From contig NZ_JARGZF010000001.1 in NCBI RefSeq assembly GCF_029222705.1, positions 1 to 64,000 of the forward strand: DNA of 64,000 bases. The letters run 5' to 3'. Of the stretch, positions 28,237 through 36,819 are shown in pieces (the stretch's first letter is position 1; every line of letters begins with the position of its first letter). Both the position numbers and the translations under genes were made by a program. Below the pieces are notes generated by a model. It did no database searches. It had not been told where the DNA came from and saw only the letters and a program-made list of their open reading frames with translations. Origin of the DNA: Knoellia sp. p5-6-4 (GTDB lineage: Bacteria; Actinomycetota; Actinomycetes; Actinomycetales; Dermatophilaceae).

Positions 28237-28269
28237 GGTGGCCTCAGGGTAGCGACGGCGGGCGGCGAG

Positions 28270-28860
28270 TCAGCGCGGCCACGCGGCGACCAGCTGCTGG
28301 CGGACGTCCTCGAGCAGCATCGGCAGCGCCTTGGTCTGCGCGATCACCGGCAGGAAGTTGGAGTCGCCGCCCCAGCGTGGCACGACGTGCTGGTGCAGGT
28401 GCGCCTGCACGCCGGCCCCCGCGACCGAGCCCTGGTTCATGCCGATGTTGAAGCCCATGGGCCTCGACGCGTTCTGCAGGGCTTGGATGCTCGCCCGCGT
28501 CAGGGCGGTGAACTCGGCGGTCTCGGCCTCGTTCAGGTCGATGTACAGGGCCACGTGGCGGTAGGGGCAGACGAGCACGTGCCCCGGGTTGTACGGGAAG
28601 AGGTTCATCACGACGTAGCAGTGCTCGCCGCGGTGGACGATGAGCCCCTCGGCGTCGTCGGCGCGCTGCGGCGCGAGGCAGAAGGGACACCCCTCCCCCG
28701 CCTGCTCGCTGGGTCGCTCGCCCTTGATGTAGGCCATCCGGTGGGGGGTCCACAGCCGCTCGAAGCCGTCCTCGGCCGCCGCGAACTCGCGCGCGAGCTC
28801 GGGGAAGACCCGCAGGCGGGCCTCTTCCTCCTCTGCCGGAGGCTGCTGCTCGTCGGTCAC
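28270..28860 (-). CDS. HIT-family nucleotide phosphorylase/hydrolase (AP4A phosphorylase-like)
   Basis: 196 residues. CPFCLAP near 58 is a partial zinc site; the catalytic histidine triad is [11 protein letters not shown] near 155; [19 protein letters not shown] and [14 protein letters not shown] are family core segments. The homologue between thrS and pgsA in M. tuberculosis (Rv2613c) is a diadenosine tetraphosphate phosphorylase, and aminoacyl-tRNA synthetases are a source of AP4A, which makes the thrS neighbour meaningful. GTG start in a GTGA overlap with the thrS stop. Confidence 0.9.
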   Translation of the reverse strand: MTDEQQPPAEEEEARLRVFPELAREFAAAEDGFERLWTPHRMAYIKGERPSEQAGEGCPFCLAPQRADDAEGLIVHRGEHCYVVMNLFPYNPGHVLVCPYRHVALYIDLNEAETAEFTALTRASIQALQNASRPMGFNIGMNQGSVAGAGVQAHLHQHVVPRWGGDSNFLPVIAQTKALPMLLEDVRQQLVAAWPR

Positions 28861-30833
28861 ACCTGGACCCGGCTCTCGACCGCCTGCACGATCTCGGCCA
28901 CCGCCTCCTCGAGCGGGACGCCGTTCTTCTGCGAGCCGTCGCGGTAGCGGAACGAGACTGCCCCGGCGGAGCGGTCGTCCTCACCCGCGATGAGCACGAA
29001 CGGCACCTTGGCCTTGCTGGCGTTGCGGATCTTCTTCGGGAACCGGTCGTCGCTCTCGTCGACCTCCACCCGGATCCCCTTCTGCCGCAGGCGCGCCGCG
29101 ACCTCCTCGAGGTAGGCGTTGTACTCCTCGGCCACCGGGATGCCGAGCACCTGGACCGGGGCCAGCCAGGGCGGGAAGGCCCCGGCGTAGTGCTCGACGA
29201 GCACCCCGAAGAAGCGCTCGATGGAGCCGAACTTCGCCGAGTGGATCATCACCGGCTGCTGGCGCGAGCCGTCGGCGGCCTGGAACTCGAGGCCGAAGCG
29301 AGCCGGCTGGTTGAAGTCGTACTGGATCGTCGACATCTGCCAGGTGCGGCCGATGGCGTCACGGGCCTGGACCGAGATCTTGGGCCCGTAGAAGGCGGCG
29401 CCCCCGGGGTCGGCCACCAGCTCGAGACCGGTCTCGGTCGCCGCCTGCTCCAGGACGCGGGTGGCCTCCGCCCACTGCTCGTCGCTGCCGATGAACTTGT
29501 TGCTGGTCTCGTCGCGGGTCGACAGCTCGAGGTAGTAGTCGTCGAGCCCGAAGTCCTTGAGCAGCCCGAGCACGAAGGACAGCAGGTGCTTGATCTCGGC
29601 CGGGGCCTGCTCCGCGGTGACGTAGGAGTGGGAGTCGTCCTGGGTCATCCCGCGCACCCGGGTCAGGCCGTGGACGACGCCGGACTTCTCGAACCGGTAG
29701 ACCGAGCCGAACTCGAAGAACCGCAGCGGCAGCTCGCGGTAGGACCGGCCGCGCGAGCGGTAGATGAGGTTGTGCATCGGGCAGTTCATCGCCTTGAGGC
29801 GGTACTCCGTGCCCTCGAACTCCATGGGCGGGAACATCGTGTCCGCGTAGTACGGCAGGTGCCCGGAGGTGTGGAACAGCCCGTCCTTGCTGATGTGGGG
29901 GGTCCCGACGTAGTCGAAGCCCTCCTCGATGTGGCGGCGGCGGACGTAGTCCTCCATCTCCCGCTTGATGACACCGCCCTTGGGGTGGAACACGACCATC
30001 CCGGAACCGATCTCATCGGGGAAGCTGAACAGGTCGAGCTCGGCGCCCAGCTTGCGGTGGTCGCGCTTCTCGGCCTCGGCCAGCCGGTCGAGGTAGGCCT
30101 TGAGGTCGTCCTTCGAGGGCCACGCGGTGCCGTAGATGCGCTGGAGCTGCGGGTTCTTCTCCGAGCCGCGCCAGTAGGCGGCCGCGCTGCGCATGAGCTT
30201 GAACGCGTTGCCGATCAGCTTGGTCGACGGGATGTGGGGTCCGCGGCAGAGGTCGCCCCAGGCGACGCTGCCGTCGCGGCGCAGGTTGTCGTAGATGGTC
30301 AGCTGGGCGCCACCGACCTCCACCGACGCGCCCTCGGCGGCGCCTTCCGCGGCACCGCCCTTGAGCCCGATCAGCTCGCACTTGTAGGGCTCGTCCTTGA
30401 GCTCGGCGAGCGCCTCGTCGTCGGAGATCTCGCGCCGCACGAAGGTCTGGCCCTCGTTGATGATGCGCTGCATCACCTTCTCGAGCTTCTTCAGGTCGTC
30501 GGGGTTGAAGGGCTCCTCGACGTCGAAGTCGTAGTAGAAGCCGTCCTTGACGGGCGGGCCGATGCCCAACCTCGCCTTCGGGTTGACCTCCTGCACCGCC
30601 TGGGCCAGCACGTGGGCCGCGGAGTGGCGCAGCACGTTCAGGCCGTCCTCCTCGTCGACGCGCACCGGCTCGACGGTGTCGCCCTCGGCCAGCTCGTGGG
30701 CGAGGTCGCGCAGCTCGCCGTTCACCCGGGCCACGACGACGGAGCGGTCGTCGCCGAACAGGTCCCCCGCCGTGGTCTGCCCGGGCACCGCTCGCTCGCT
30801 CCCGGCGACGGTGACGGTGATCTGCGCAGACAC
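28857..30833 (-). CDS. thrS: threonine--tRNA ligase
   Basis: 658 residues. N-terminal TGS domain ([21 protein letters not shown]), editing-like second domain ([18 protein letters not shown] with the HxxxH pair), and a class II catalytic core with the zinc Cys in [11 protein letters not shown] and [15 protein letters not shown], then the anticodon domain ([23 protein letters not shown]). I start at GTG 30833 with AGGAG about 8 nt upstream; the frame extends further but that part is a translation of the leader. First gene of thrS-HIT-pgsA-patA-pimA-lemA-like. Confidence 0.95.
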   Translation of the reverse strand: MSAQITVTVAGSERAVPGQTTAGDLFGDDRSVVVARVNGELRDLAHELAEGDTVEPVRVDEEDGLNVLRHSAAHVLAQAVQEVNPKARLGIGPPVKDGFYYDFDVEEPFNPDDLKKLEKVMQRIINEGQTFVRREISDDEALAELKDEPYKCELIGLKGGAAEGAAEGASVEVGGAQLTIYDNLRRDGSVAWGDLCRGPHIPSTKLIGNAFKLMRSAAAYWRGSEKNPQLQRIYGTAWPSKDDLKAYLDRLAEAEKRDHRKLGAELDLFSFPDEIGSGMVVFHPKGGVIKREMEDYVRRRHIEEGFDYVGTPHISKDGLFHTSGHLPYYADTMFPPMEFEGTEYRLKAMNCPMHNLIYRSRGRSYRELPLRFFEFGSVYRFEKSGVVHGLTRVRGMTQDDSHSYVTAEQAPAEIKHLLSFVLGLLKDFGLDDYYLELSTRDETSNKFIGSDEQWAEATRVLEQAATETGLELVADPGGAAFYGPKISVQARDAIGRTWQMSTIQYDFNQPARFGLEFQAADGSRQQPVMIHSAKFGSIERFFGVLVEHYAGAFPPWLAPVQVLGIPVAEEYNAYLEEVAARLRQKGIRVEVDESDDRFPKKIRNASKAKVPFVLIAGEDDRSAGAVSFRYRDGSQKNGVPLEEAVAEIVQAVESRVQV

Positions 30834-30862
30834 GTGGGCACTCCTGGGCTGTTCGTGGGCTT

Positions 30863-30899
30863 GGTATGCCGCGTGCGCTCGCTGCGCGCACGGCACACC
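30863..30899 (-). promoter_or_regulatory. long hairpin in the thrS leader
   Basis: On the minus strand GGTGTGCC-GTGCGC, a 7-nt loop, GCGCAC-GC-GGCATACC form a two-part stem (8 bp with one G-U, then 6 bp). It ends 30 nt upstream of the thrS start. Threonyl-tRNA synthetase represses its own mRNA through leader stem-loops in E. coli; whether this hairpin has such a role is unknown. There is no T run, and no T-box consensus was found. Confidence 0.45.
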
Positions 30900-31020
30900 G
30901 ATCGTATCGGCCGGGCCGGCGGCCCTGCGACGCAGTTCCGCGCGGGCACCGGGGCGGGTCCAACGGCCCTGCCGGCGGCGGCCACCCCGGCCCACGCTGA
31001 CCCGCAGAGGAGGTGTGGCC

Positions 31021-31275
31021 ATGTGGAACGACGGCTGGGGCATGCACGGGTGGGGCGGCTGGTGGGGCCTGCTGGTGCTGCTGCTCGTGCTGTTCGTGCT
31101 CCTCGCAGGCGTGGTGCTGCTGGCCGTGTCACTGGCGCGGTCCGGCGGCGGCGCCGGGTCGAGCCGGGAGCCCGGGTCGAGCGCGGCCGACCGGCTGCTC
31201 GACGAGCGCTACGCACGCGGTGAGATCGACGAGCAGGAGTACCTGCACCGGCGGGCGGTGCTGCGCGGTCGCTAG
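31021..31275 (+). CDS. small SHOCT-domain membrane protein
   Basis: 84 residues, ATG start with GAGGAGG upstream. A Trp/Gly-rich N-terminus ([15 protein letters not shown]) leads into one transmembrane helix (about 17-40), a Gly/Ser linker and a C-terminal SHOCT motif ([25 protein letters not shown]). SHOCT domains are short oligomerisation modules; function unknown. Its TAG stop and the stop of the convergent FUSC gene share the palindrome CTAG. Confidence 0.85.
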   Translation: MWNDGWGMHGWGGWWGLLVLLLVLFVLLAGVVLLAVSLARSGGGAGSSREPGSSAADRLLDERYARGEIDEQEYLHRRAVLRGR

Positions 31276-32507
31276 CCGGCCGACCCCATCTGCTTGAGCC
31301 GGTCCTGCAGGGGCAGCCGGATCGGGCCGCTGTCGGTCGGCACGGCCGCCTCCTCCTTCTTCGCGGCGAGCTCGCGGGCGAGCCGCTGCGCGTCGAGGAT
31401 GAGCGCACCGTACGCCGGCCAGGCATGGGGGTCGTCCAGCGGGGTCTCGCGGACCCAGGCGCCGAGCTGGTCGAGCACCTCCAGGGCCGCGCGCAGGTGG
31501 CGGTCGACCTCGGCCTGGTCCTCGTCGTCACGCAGGCCGAAGTGGTCGACCGCGCAGCCGATGGCGTCGAGCGCCTCGGCGTACCGCTCCAGGAAGTCGC
31601 GTGACGGCACCGGCAGCCGCTCGGCCTCGTCGGCGGCGTCGACGAGGGTGCGGGCGATGCCGGAGACCTGCCACTGCGAGCGCCGCACGGTCTCGACGGT
31701 GCGCTCGTAGCCGGCCCAGTCGATGTCGACCGGCCGCAGGTCGTGCCGCGGGTTGAGCCGCGTGCTCTCCCGGCCGGTCTCGATCGTCTCGAGCACCTCG
31801 GGGGCGGTCTGCACGATCTCGGTGCTCGTGTCGTACCAGCGCCGGGCCAGGTCGGCGTCCCAGCCCTCGCGCAGGCCGGTCGCCATCTCGTGCAGCAGGC
31901 GGCGGACCCGGGAGGTCAGCGACCGCACGGCGTCGCGGGGCTGCTGGATGTGCAGCGGCGCGAGCACGACCGCGTTGACCGCGACGCCGATGACGCCTCC
32001 GACCACCGTCTCGACGATGGTCAGGTAGGTGAACTGGGTGTCGGTGCCGTGCACGGTGAGCAGCGACAGCAGCACCAGGGTGGGCACCTGGAGCCCGTGG
32101 TCGCCCAGTCGGCGCCAGCGCCCCAGCAGCAGGGCCACGAGCATGACGGGGACCATCGTCCACCAGGACACACCCACCACCGAACCGACCAGCCAGGCCA
32201 CGCTCATGCCGAGCACCACGGCGGCGATCCGCTGCGCGCTCGCGCCCAGCGACCGCACCATCGTCTCGTCGACGACCAGCAGGGCCGCCAGCGGGGCGTA
32301 GAACGGCTGGGGGCTGTCGAGCAGGTGCACGGCCACCTGCCAGGCGACCACGGTGGCGATCGACGCCTTCGCCAGCAAGAGCCCGGTGTCGCGCTCCGGC
32401 CCCGCGTGCGCGACCGCCCGCCGGACGGTGCGCACCCAGGTGGCCAGCGTGGACCTCACCCGCTCTCGGGCAGGGTGGTGCCATGTGTCATCCCCGGTCG
32501 TGTGCAT
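31272..32507 (-). CDS. FUSC-family / aromatic acid exporter-like membrane protein
   Basis: 411 residues. About six closely spaced transmembrane helices lie between residues 40 and 195 (IATVVAWQVAVHLLDSPQPF, YAPLAALLVVDETMVRSLG, IAAVVLGMSVAWLVGSVVGV, TMVPVMLVALLLG, VVGGVIGVAVNAVVLAPLH), followed by a helical cytoplasmic domain. This is the FUSC/ArAE half-transporter layout. I start at ATG 32507; sequence further upstream in the frame is not conserved-looking. Substrate unknown. Confidence 0.85.
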   Translation of the reverse strand: MHTTGDDTWHHPARERVRSTLATWVRTVRRAVAHAGPERDTGLLLAKASIATVVAWQVAVHLLDSPQPFYAPLAALLVVDETMVRSLGASAQRIAAVVLGMSVAWLVGSVVGVSWWTMVPVMLVALLLGRWRRLGDHGLQVPTLVLLSLLTVHGTDTQFTYLTIVETVVGGVIGVAVNAVVLAPLHIQQPRDAVRSLTSRVRRLLHEMATGLREGWDADLARRWYDTSTEIVQTAPEVLETIETGRESTRLNPRHDLRPVDIDWAGYERTVETVRRSQWQVSGIARTLVDAADEAERLPVPSRDFLERYAEALDAIGCAVDHFGLRDDEDQAEVDRHLRAALEVLDQLGAWVRETPLDDPHAWPAYGALILDAQRLARELAAKKEEAAVPTDSGPIRLPLQDRLKQMGSAG

Positions 32508-32557
32508 CCGGCCCACGGTAGCCGGGAGGGAACCGGCACGGCGTACCGGAGTCCGGC

Positions 32558-33418
32558 CTACTCCTGCGGCGCCCAGCTCAGCACCAGGTGGTCCACCCCG
32601 CCGGGGACCGACCTCAGCCCGGCCACCACCTGGCGGCCAGTGCGGTCGACGGCGAGTGCGACCGTGCTCGGCAGGAGCACGGGCCTGCGGAACCACACGT
32701 GCGAGGTCGACGGCTCCGCGGTGGCCGGCCCGAGGGCCGCCAGGGCGCGCGCGCAGGTCCACATGCCATGGGCGATCGCGCGGGGGAAGCCCATCACCCG
32801 GGCGGTGAGCGGGTGCAGGTGGATGGGGTTCACGTCGCCGCTGACGGTGGCGTACCGGCGGCCGAGGTCACCGGCAAGCCGCCACACCCCGACCGGGTCG
32901 CCAGCGGGTGGCTCGGGCGCCGGGACAGGGGTCGCCGCGGCCTCGTGGGAACGACCCCGCCGCAGGTAGGTGCTCCGCCCGTCCCAGACCCGCTCCCCGG
33001 CCACATCCACCTCGGTCACGAGGTCGACGAGCAGGCCCTTGGGGTGCTCCCTGAGGTGCTCGGCCCGCACGGTGACGTCGAACGCGTCCGAGGCCGTGAG
33101 CCGGCGGTGGACGGTGACGACGTTCTCGAGGTGCACCATCCCCGGCAGGGCGAGCGGGAAGTCGCGACGGGCCATGAGCTCCATCTGCAGCGGGAAGCCG
33201 AGCAGGTGCGGGTAGGTGTGCGGCAGGGTGTCGCCGACCGGAAAGCCGCACAGCCGTTGGTAGCGCAGCAGGCGGGCGCGGTCGACAGCCGCCGACCGGA
33301 GCCGGATCGCGCGTGTGGGCAGGTCGCCGCCGCCCCCCCGGGCCCTGAGCGCCGCGGTGGCATAGAGGCGCGGCAGGGCCGGGGAGGACTCGAGCTCCTC
33401 GACGTCGGTGGTCGCCAC
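32558..33418 (-). CDS. MaoC-family (R)-specific enoyl-ACP/CoA hydratase, HtdX-like
   Basis: 286 residues with a double hot-dog layout. The hydratase-2 motif is near 195: SGDVNPIHLHPLTARVMGFP with Asp and His as catalytic pair, then AIAHGMWTCARAL. It is last in the minus-strand operon fadA2-fabG4-maoC, corresponding to Rv0243-Rv0242c-Rv0241c (htdX) of M. tuberculosis, so it should hydrate or dehydrate (R)-3-hydroxyacyl thioesters in a fatty-acid cycle that uses the FabG4-type reductase. GTG start just after the fabG4 stop. Confidence 0.88.
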   Translation of the reverse strand: MATTDVEELESSPALPRLYATAALRARGGGGDLPTRAIRLRSAAVDRARLLRYQRLCGFPVGDTLPHTYPHLLGFPLQMELMARRDFPLALPGMVHLENVVTVHRRLTASDAFDVTVRAEHLREHPKGLLVDLVTEVDVAGERVWDGRSTYLRRGRSHEAAATPVPAPEPPAGDPVGVWRLAGDLGRRYATVSGDVNPIHLHPLTARVMGFPRAIAHGMWTCARALAALGPATAEPSTSHVWFRRPVLLPSTVALAVDRTGRQVVAGLRSVPGGVDHLVLSWAPQE

Positions 33419-33419
33419 G

Positions 33420-34760
33420 TCAGGCCCCCAGCAGGCTCTGGCCGCAGACCCGCACGACGTTGCCGGTGATGCCGGCGCTGGCGTCCTGCGAGAGCCAGGC
33501 GATGGTCTCGGCGACGTCGACCGGCAGGCCGCCCTGCGACAGGGAGTTCATCAGCCGGCCCGCCTCGCGGGTGGCGAACGGGATGCGGCCCGTCATCTCC
33601 GTCTCGATGAAGCCGGGCGCGACGGCGTTGACGGTGATGCCCCGCGAGCGCAGGCCCGGGTCGCCGCCCAGCGCCTGCACCACCCCGATGACGCCGGCCT
33701 TGGAGGCCGCGTAGTTCGACTGGCCCCGGTTCCCTGCGATGCCGGCGATCGACGAGACCAGCACCAGGTGACCGCCGTCGCGCAGGCCGTCGTCGCCGAG
33801 CAGGACCTCGTTCATCCGCAGGATCGACAGCAGGTTCACGTCGAGCACCGAGGCCCAGCGCTGCTCGTCGGTGTTGACCAGCAGCTTGTCGCGGGTGATG
33901 CCGGCGTTGTGCACCACGATGTCGAGGCCGCCGTGGCGGGCCTTCGCGTGCTCGAGGATGCGCTCGCCCGCGTCAGCGGCGGTGACGTCGAGCTGCAGCG
34001 CGGTGCCGCCGACGCGGTTGGCGGTGCGGGCCAGCGACTCCCCGGCAGCCGGCACGTCGACGCACACCACGGTCGCCCCGTCGCGCGAGAGCACGTCGGC
34101 GATCGCGGCGCCGATGCCGCGCGCGGCCCCGGTGACGACGGCAACCTTGCCGTCGAGCGGCCGCCGCCAGTCGGTGGGCGCCGGGGCTTCACCACCGGTC
34201 ACCTCGACGACCTGGGCGTCGACGTAGGCCGAGCGGCCCGAGAGCAGGAAGCGCAACGTGCTGTCCACGCCCCCGTCGGCGGCGTCGGCGACCAGCACGA
34301 GGTTGGCGGTCGCCCCGGCCCGCAGCTCCTTGCCGATGCTGCGCGTGATGCCCTCCAGGGCCCGGCGAGCGGCCGCCTGGGCCACGGTGGCCGCCTCTCG
34401 AGGAGGCCGGCCGAGCACGACGACCCGGCCGCTCGGGGCGAGCGCGCGCAACGCCGGGCCGACGAGCGCCCGCAGCGAGTCGAGGTCCTCCGGGGACTCC
34501 ACGGCGGTGAGGTCGGCCACGATGGAGCCCACCCGCTGGCCCTCGGCCACCGCGTCGACGGCCGTGACCGACTCCTGCGCCAGGACGGTGCGGACCCGGC
34601 CGGCGAGCGGGGTGTCGCCATGGCCGCCCACGAGCACCGGGCCGTCGACGAGCGGTGCGTCCGCGGCATACCGGCGCAGCCGCACCGGCCGGGGCAGCCC
34701 GAGCTGGGCCGCGAGCTTCCGCCCGACCCCGGTGTTGACGAAGGAGGCGTAGCCGGCCAT
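33420..34760 (-). CDS. fabG4: 3-oxoacyl-ACP reductase, FabG4-type (two-domain SDR)
   Basis: 446 residues, as in the high-molecular-weight FabG4 class. The first 200 residues are a degenerate Rossmann/flavodoxin-like domain without the Gly-rich motif. The second domain is a full SDR: TGAARGIGAAIADVLSRDG (cofactor), VVHNAGITRD, catalytic Ser in LVSSIAGIAGNRGQ and Tyr/Lys in SNYAASKAG, then PGFIETEMTGRIPF. FabG4 of mycobacteria reduces 3-oxoacyl-CoA with NADH. ATG start 34760, one base after the thiolase stop. Confidence 0.92.
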   Translation of the reverse strand: MAGYASFVNTGVGRKLAAQLGLPRPVRLRRYAADAPLVDGPVLVGGHGDTPLAGRVRTVLAQESVTAVDAVAEGQRVGSIVADLTAVESPEDLDSLRALVGPALRALAPSGRVVVLGRPPREAATVAQAAARRALEGITRSIGKELRAGATANLVLVADAADGGVDSTLRFLLSGRSAYVDAQVVEVTGGEAPAPTDWRRPLDGKVAVVTGAARGIGAAIADVLSRDGATVVCVDVPAAGESLARTANRVGGTALQLDVTAADAGERILEHAKARHGGLDIVVHNAGITRDKLLVNTDEQRWASVLDVNLLSILRMNEVLLGDDGLRDGGHLVLVSSIAGIAGNRGQSNYAASKAGVIGVVQALGGDPGLRSRGITVNAVAPGFIETEMTGRIPFATREAGRLMNSLSQGGLPVDVAETIAWLSQDASAGITGNVVRVCGQSLLGA

Positions 34761-34761
34761 G

Positions 34762-36054
34762 TCAGGCCGCCTCGAGGATCGCCATGACGCCCTGACCCCC
34801 GGCGGCGCAGATCGAGACCAGCCCGCGGGCGCCGGACCCCTTCTCGTGCAGCATCTTCGCCAGCGAGGCGACGATACGGCCGCCGGTCGCGGCGAACGGG
34901 TGGCCGGCGGCCAGCGACGAGCCGTGCGTGTTGAGGCGACTGCGGTCGAGGGAGCCGACGGGCTTCGCGAGGCCGAGGCGGTCACGGCAGAACTCCTCGT
35001 CCTCCCACGCGGCCAGCGTCGCCAGCACGGTGGAGGCGAAGGCCTCGTGGATCTCGACGAGGTCGAAGTCCTGCAGGGTCATGCCCTGCCGCTCGAGCAG
35101 GCGGGGCAGCGCGTAGGCGGGGGCCATGAGCAGGCCCTCGTCGCCGGTGACGTAGTCGACCGCCGCAGTCTCGGCGTCGACGAGGTGCGCCAGCACCGGC
35201 AGCCCGCGCTCGGCGGCCCACTCGTCGGTGCCGAGCAGCACGGCGGAGGCACCGTCGGTGAGCGGGGTGCTGTTGCCCGCCGTCATGGTGGCGCCCTCAC
35301 CCTTGCCGAACACCGGCTTGAGGGTGGCCAGCTTCTCGAGCGAGGAGTCCGGGCGCAGGTTCTCGTCGCGGGTCACGCCCAGGAACGGCGTGACAAGGTC
35401 GTCGAAGAACCCGCTCTCCCAGGCTGCGGCGAGGTTGCGGTGGCTGGCGGCGGCGAGCTCGTCCTGCGCCTCTCGGGTGATGCCCCACCGCTTGGCCGTC
35501 TGGGCCATGTGCTCGCCCATCGACAGGCCGGTGCGCGGCTCGACGTTGCGCGGGATCTCCGGCACCACGTGTCCCGGCCGCAGTCCGGTGAGTGCCCTCA
35601 CCTTCTGCCCGGTCGTCCTGGCCCGGTTGAGGCGCAGCAGCGTCTCGCGCAGCCCCTCGCTGACGGCGATGGGGGCGTCGGAGGCGGTGTCGGTGCCGCC
35701 GGCGATGCCGGACTCGACCTGCCCGAGGGCGATCTTGTTGGCCACGAGGATGGTCGTCTCCAGCCCCGTGCCGCAGGCCTGCTGCACGTCGTAGGCGGGG
35801 GTGTGGGCCGACAGGCTCGAGCCGAGCACCGACTCCCGGGTGAGGTTGAAGTCGCGGCTGTGCTTGAGCACCGCTCCCGCCGCGACCTCGCCGAGCCGCT
35901 CCCCCGCCAGGCCATGACGGGCCACGAGCCCCTCGAGGGCGGCGGTGAGCATGTCCTGGTTGGAGGCGTGGGCGTAGGTGCCGTTGGCGCGGGCGAACGG
36001 GATGCGGTTGCCACCGATGACGGCGGCGCGGCGGGGGGCGCGGGTCGTGGCCAC
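34762..36054 (-). CDS. fadA2: acetyl-CoA C-acetyltransferase (thiolase), FadA2/FadI-type
   Basis: 430 residues. The nucleophile Cys is in YDVQQACGTGLETTI near 92; the C-terminal His and Cys are in NTHGSSLAAGHPFAATGGRI and GLVSICAAGGQGVMAIL. The gene is first in the operon with fabG4 and maoC, so thiolysis or condensation, 3-keto reduction and hydration are encoded together. ATG start at 36054. Its promoter region, 99 bp, is shared with the divergent tetR and holds a palindromic operator. Confidence 0.92.
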   Translation of the reverse strand: MATTRAPRRAAVIGGNRIPFARANGTYAHASNQDMLTAALEGLVARHGLAGERLGEVAAGAVLKHSRDFNLTRESVLGSSLSAHTPAYDVQQACGTGLETTILVANKIALGQVESGIAGGTDTASDAPIAVSEGLRETLLRLNRARTTGQKVRALTGLRPGHVVPEIPRNVEPRTGLSMGEHMAQTAKRWGITREAQDELAAASHRNLAAAWESGFFDDLVTPFLGVTRDENLRPDSSLEKLATLKPVFGKGEGATMTAGNSTPLTDGASAVLLGTDEWAAERGLPVLAHLVDAETAAVDYVTGDEGLLMAPAYALPRLLERQGMTLQDFDLVEIHEAFASTVLATLAAWEDEEFCRDRLGLAKPVGSLDRSRLNTHGSSLAAGHPFAATGGRIVASLAKMLHEKGSGARGLVSICAAGGQGVMAILEAA

Positions 36055-36111
36055 GAGGGCTCCTTTGGGCGGTTAGGGCGTGCCGGTGACGGACGGGAAT
36101 TACCGGGTACG

Positions 36112-36146
36112 GACGGTAGCAGGTACCGCTCGTACCTGCTACCGTC
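36112..36146. promoter_or_regulatory. perfect inverted repeat, probable TetR operator
   Basis: GACGGTAGCAGGTAC (36112-36126), spacer CGCTC, then GTACCTGCTACCGTC (36132-36146) is a perfect inverted repeat with 15-bp arms. It lies 7 bp before the tetR GTG and 57 bp before the fadA2 ATG, so a protein bound here would cover the tetR start region and could act on both directions. A partial copy, TACCGGGTACGGAC, sits just to its left near 36101. Confidence 0.85.
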
Positions 36147-36153
36147 GCCGATC

Positions 36154-36819
36154 GTGAGCACCACCACTGACGGGCGCAGCACCCGGTGGGACGAGCACCG
36201 GCAGCGACGCCGCGAGGAGCTCGTCGACGCGACGCTGCGCGCCATCCGCCAGCACGGCGCGGCGGTCGGCATGGACGACATCGCCGCCGCTGCGGCCACG
36301 AGCAAGACCGTCTTCTACCGCCACTTCACCGACCGCAGCGGGCTGTATGCCGCGGTGGCAGCCCGCGTGGACGCCCTCATCCTGCGCGACGTCACCACGG
36401 CGCTCGGCTCGGCGGACCTCGGCGCCGCCGGCGGCTCGCCCCGCCGGCTCATCGCCGCGGCCATCGACTCCTACCTGCGCCTCGTCGAGCGCGACCCGGA
36501 GGTCTACCGCTTTGTCGTGGGCGCTCCCCTGCTGGACCGTCCGGCGGGCGGCGACCCGGCCGGCCAGGTCACCTCGCACATCGCCGAGCTGATGTCAGAG
36601 GTGCTCGCCTCGGCCCTCGAGGCCGCCGGGCGCGACACCGCCGCCGCCGTCGTGTGGGGGCCCGGGCTCGTGGGCATGGTGCGGGCCGCGGCCGACCAGT
36701 GGCTCACCACGGTCGACCCGATGCCGCGGGAAGAGCTCGCCGAGCACCTGACCGACCTGGCCTGGGGCGGGCTCTCGTCCGCCTGGCCGTCCACCCCGTC
36801 CCCCGAGGAGCCCCGATGA
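36154..36819 (+). CDS. TetR-family transcriptional regulator
   Basis: 221 residues. The N-terminal helix-turn-helix is clear: REELVDATLRAIRQHGAAVG, MDDIAAAAATSKTVFYRHF, TDRSGLYAAVAARV. The C-terminal ligand domain has no recognisable signature but contains RLVERDPEVYRFVVGAPLL and WGPGLVGMVRAAADQWL. GTG start at 36154, only 7 bp beyond the operator palindrome, so the transcript may be leaderless or autorepressed. It is coupled (ATGA) to the acyl-CoA oxidase-like gene and probably senses an acyl-CoA (inference from neighbours). Confidence 0.9.
   Translation: MSTTTDGRSTRWDEHRQRRREELVDATLRAIRQHGAAVGMDDIAAAAATSKTVFYRHFTDRSGLYAAVAARVDALILRDVTTALGSADLGAAGGSPRRLIAAAIDSYLRLVERDPEVYRFVVGAPLLDRPAGGDPAGQVTSHIAELMSEVLASALEAAGRDTAAAVVWGPGLVGMVRAAADQWLTTVDPMPREELAEHLTDLAWGGLSSAWPSTPSPEEPR

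Noticed and set aside
30834-31020. T-box leader upstream of thrS
   Set aside because: No T-box sequence or specifier loop could be recognised; only a hairpin is present.
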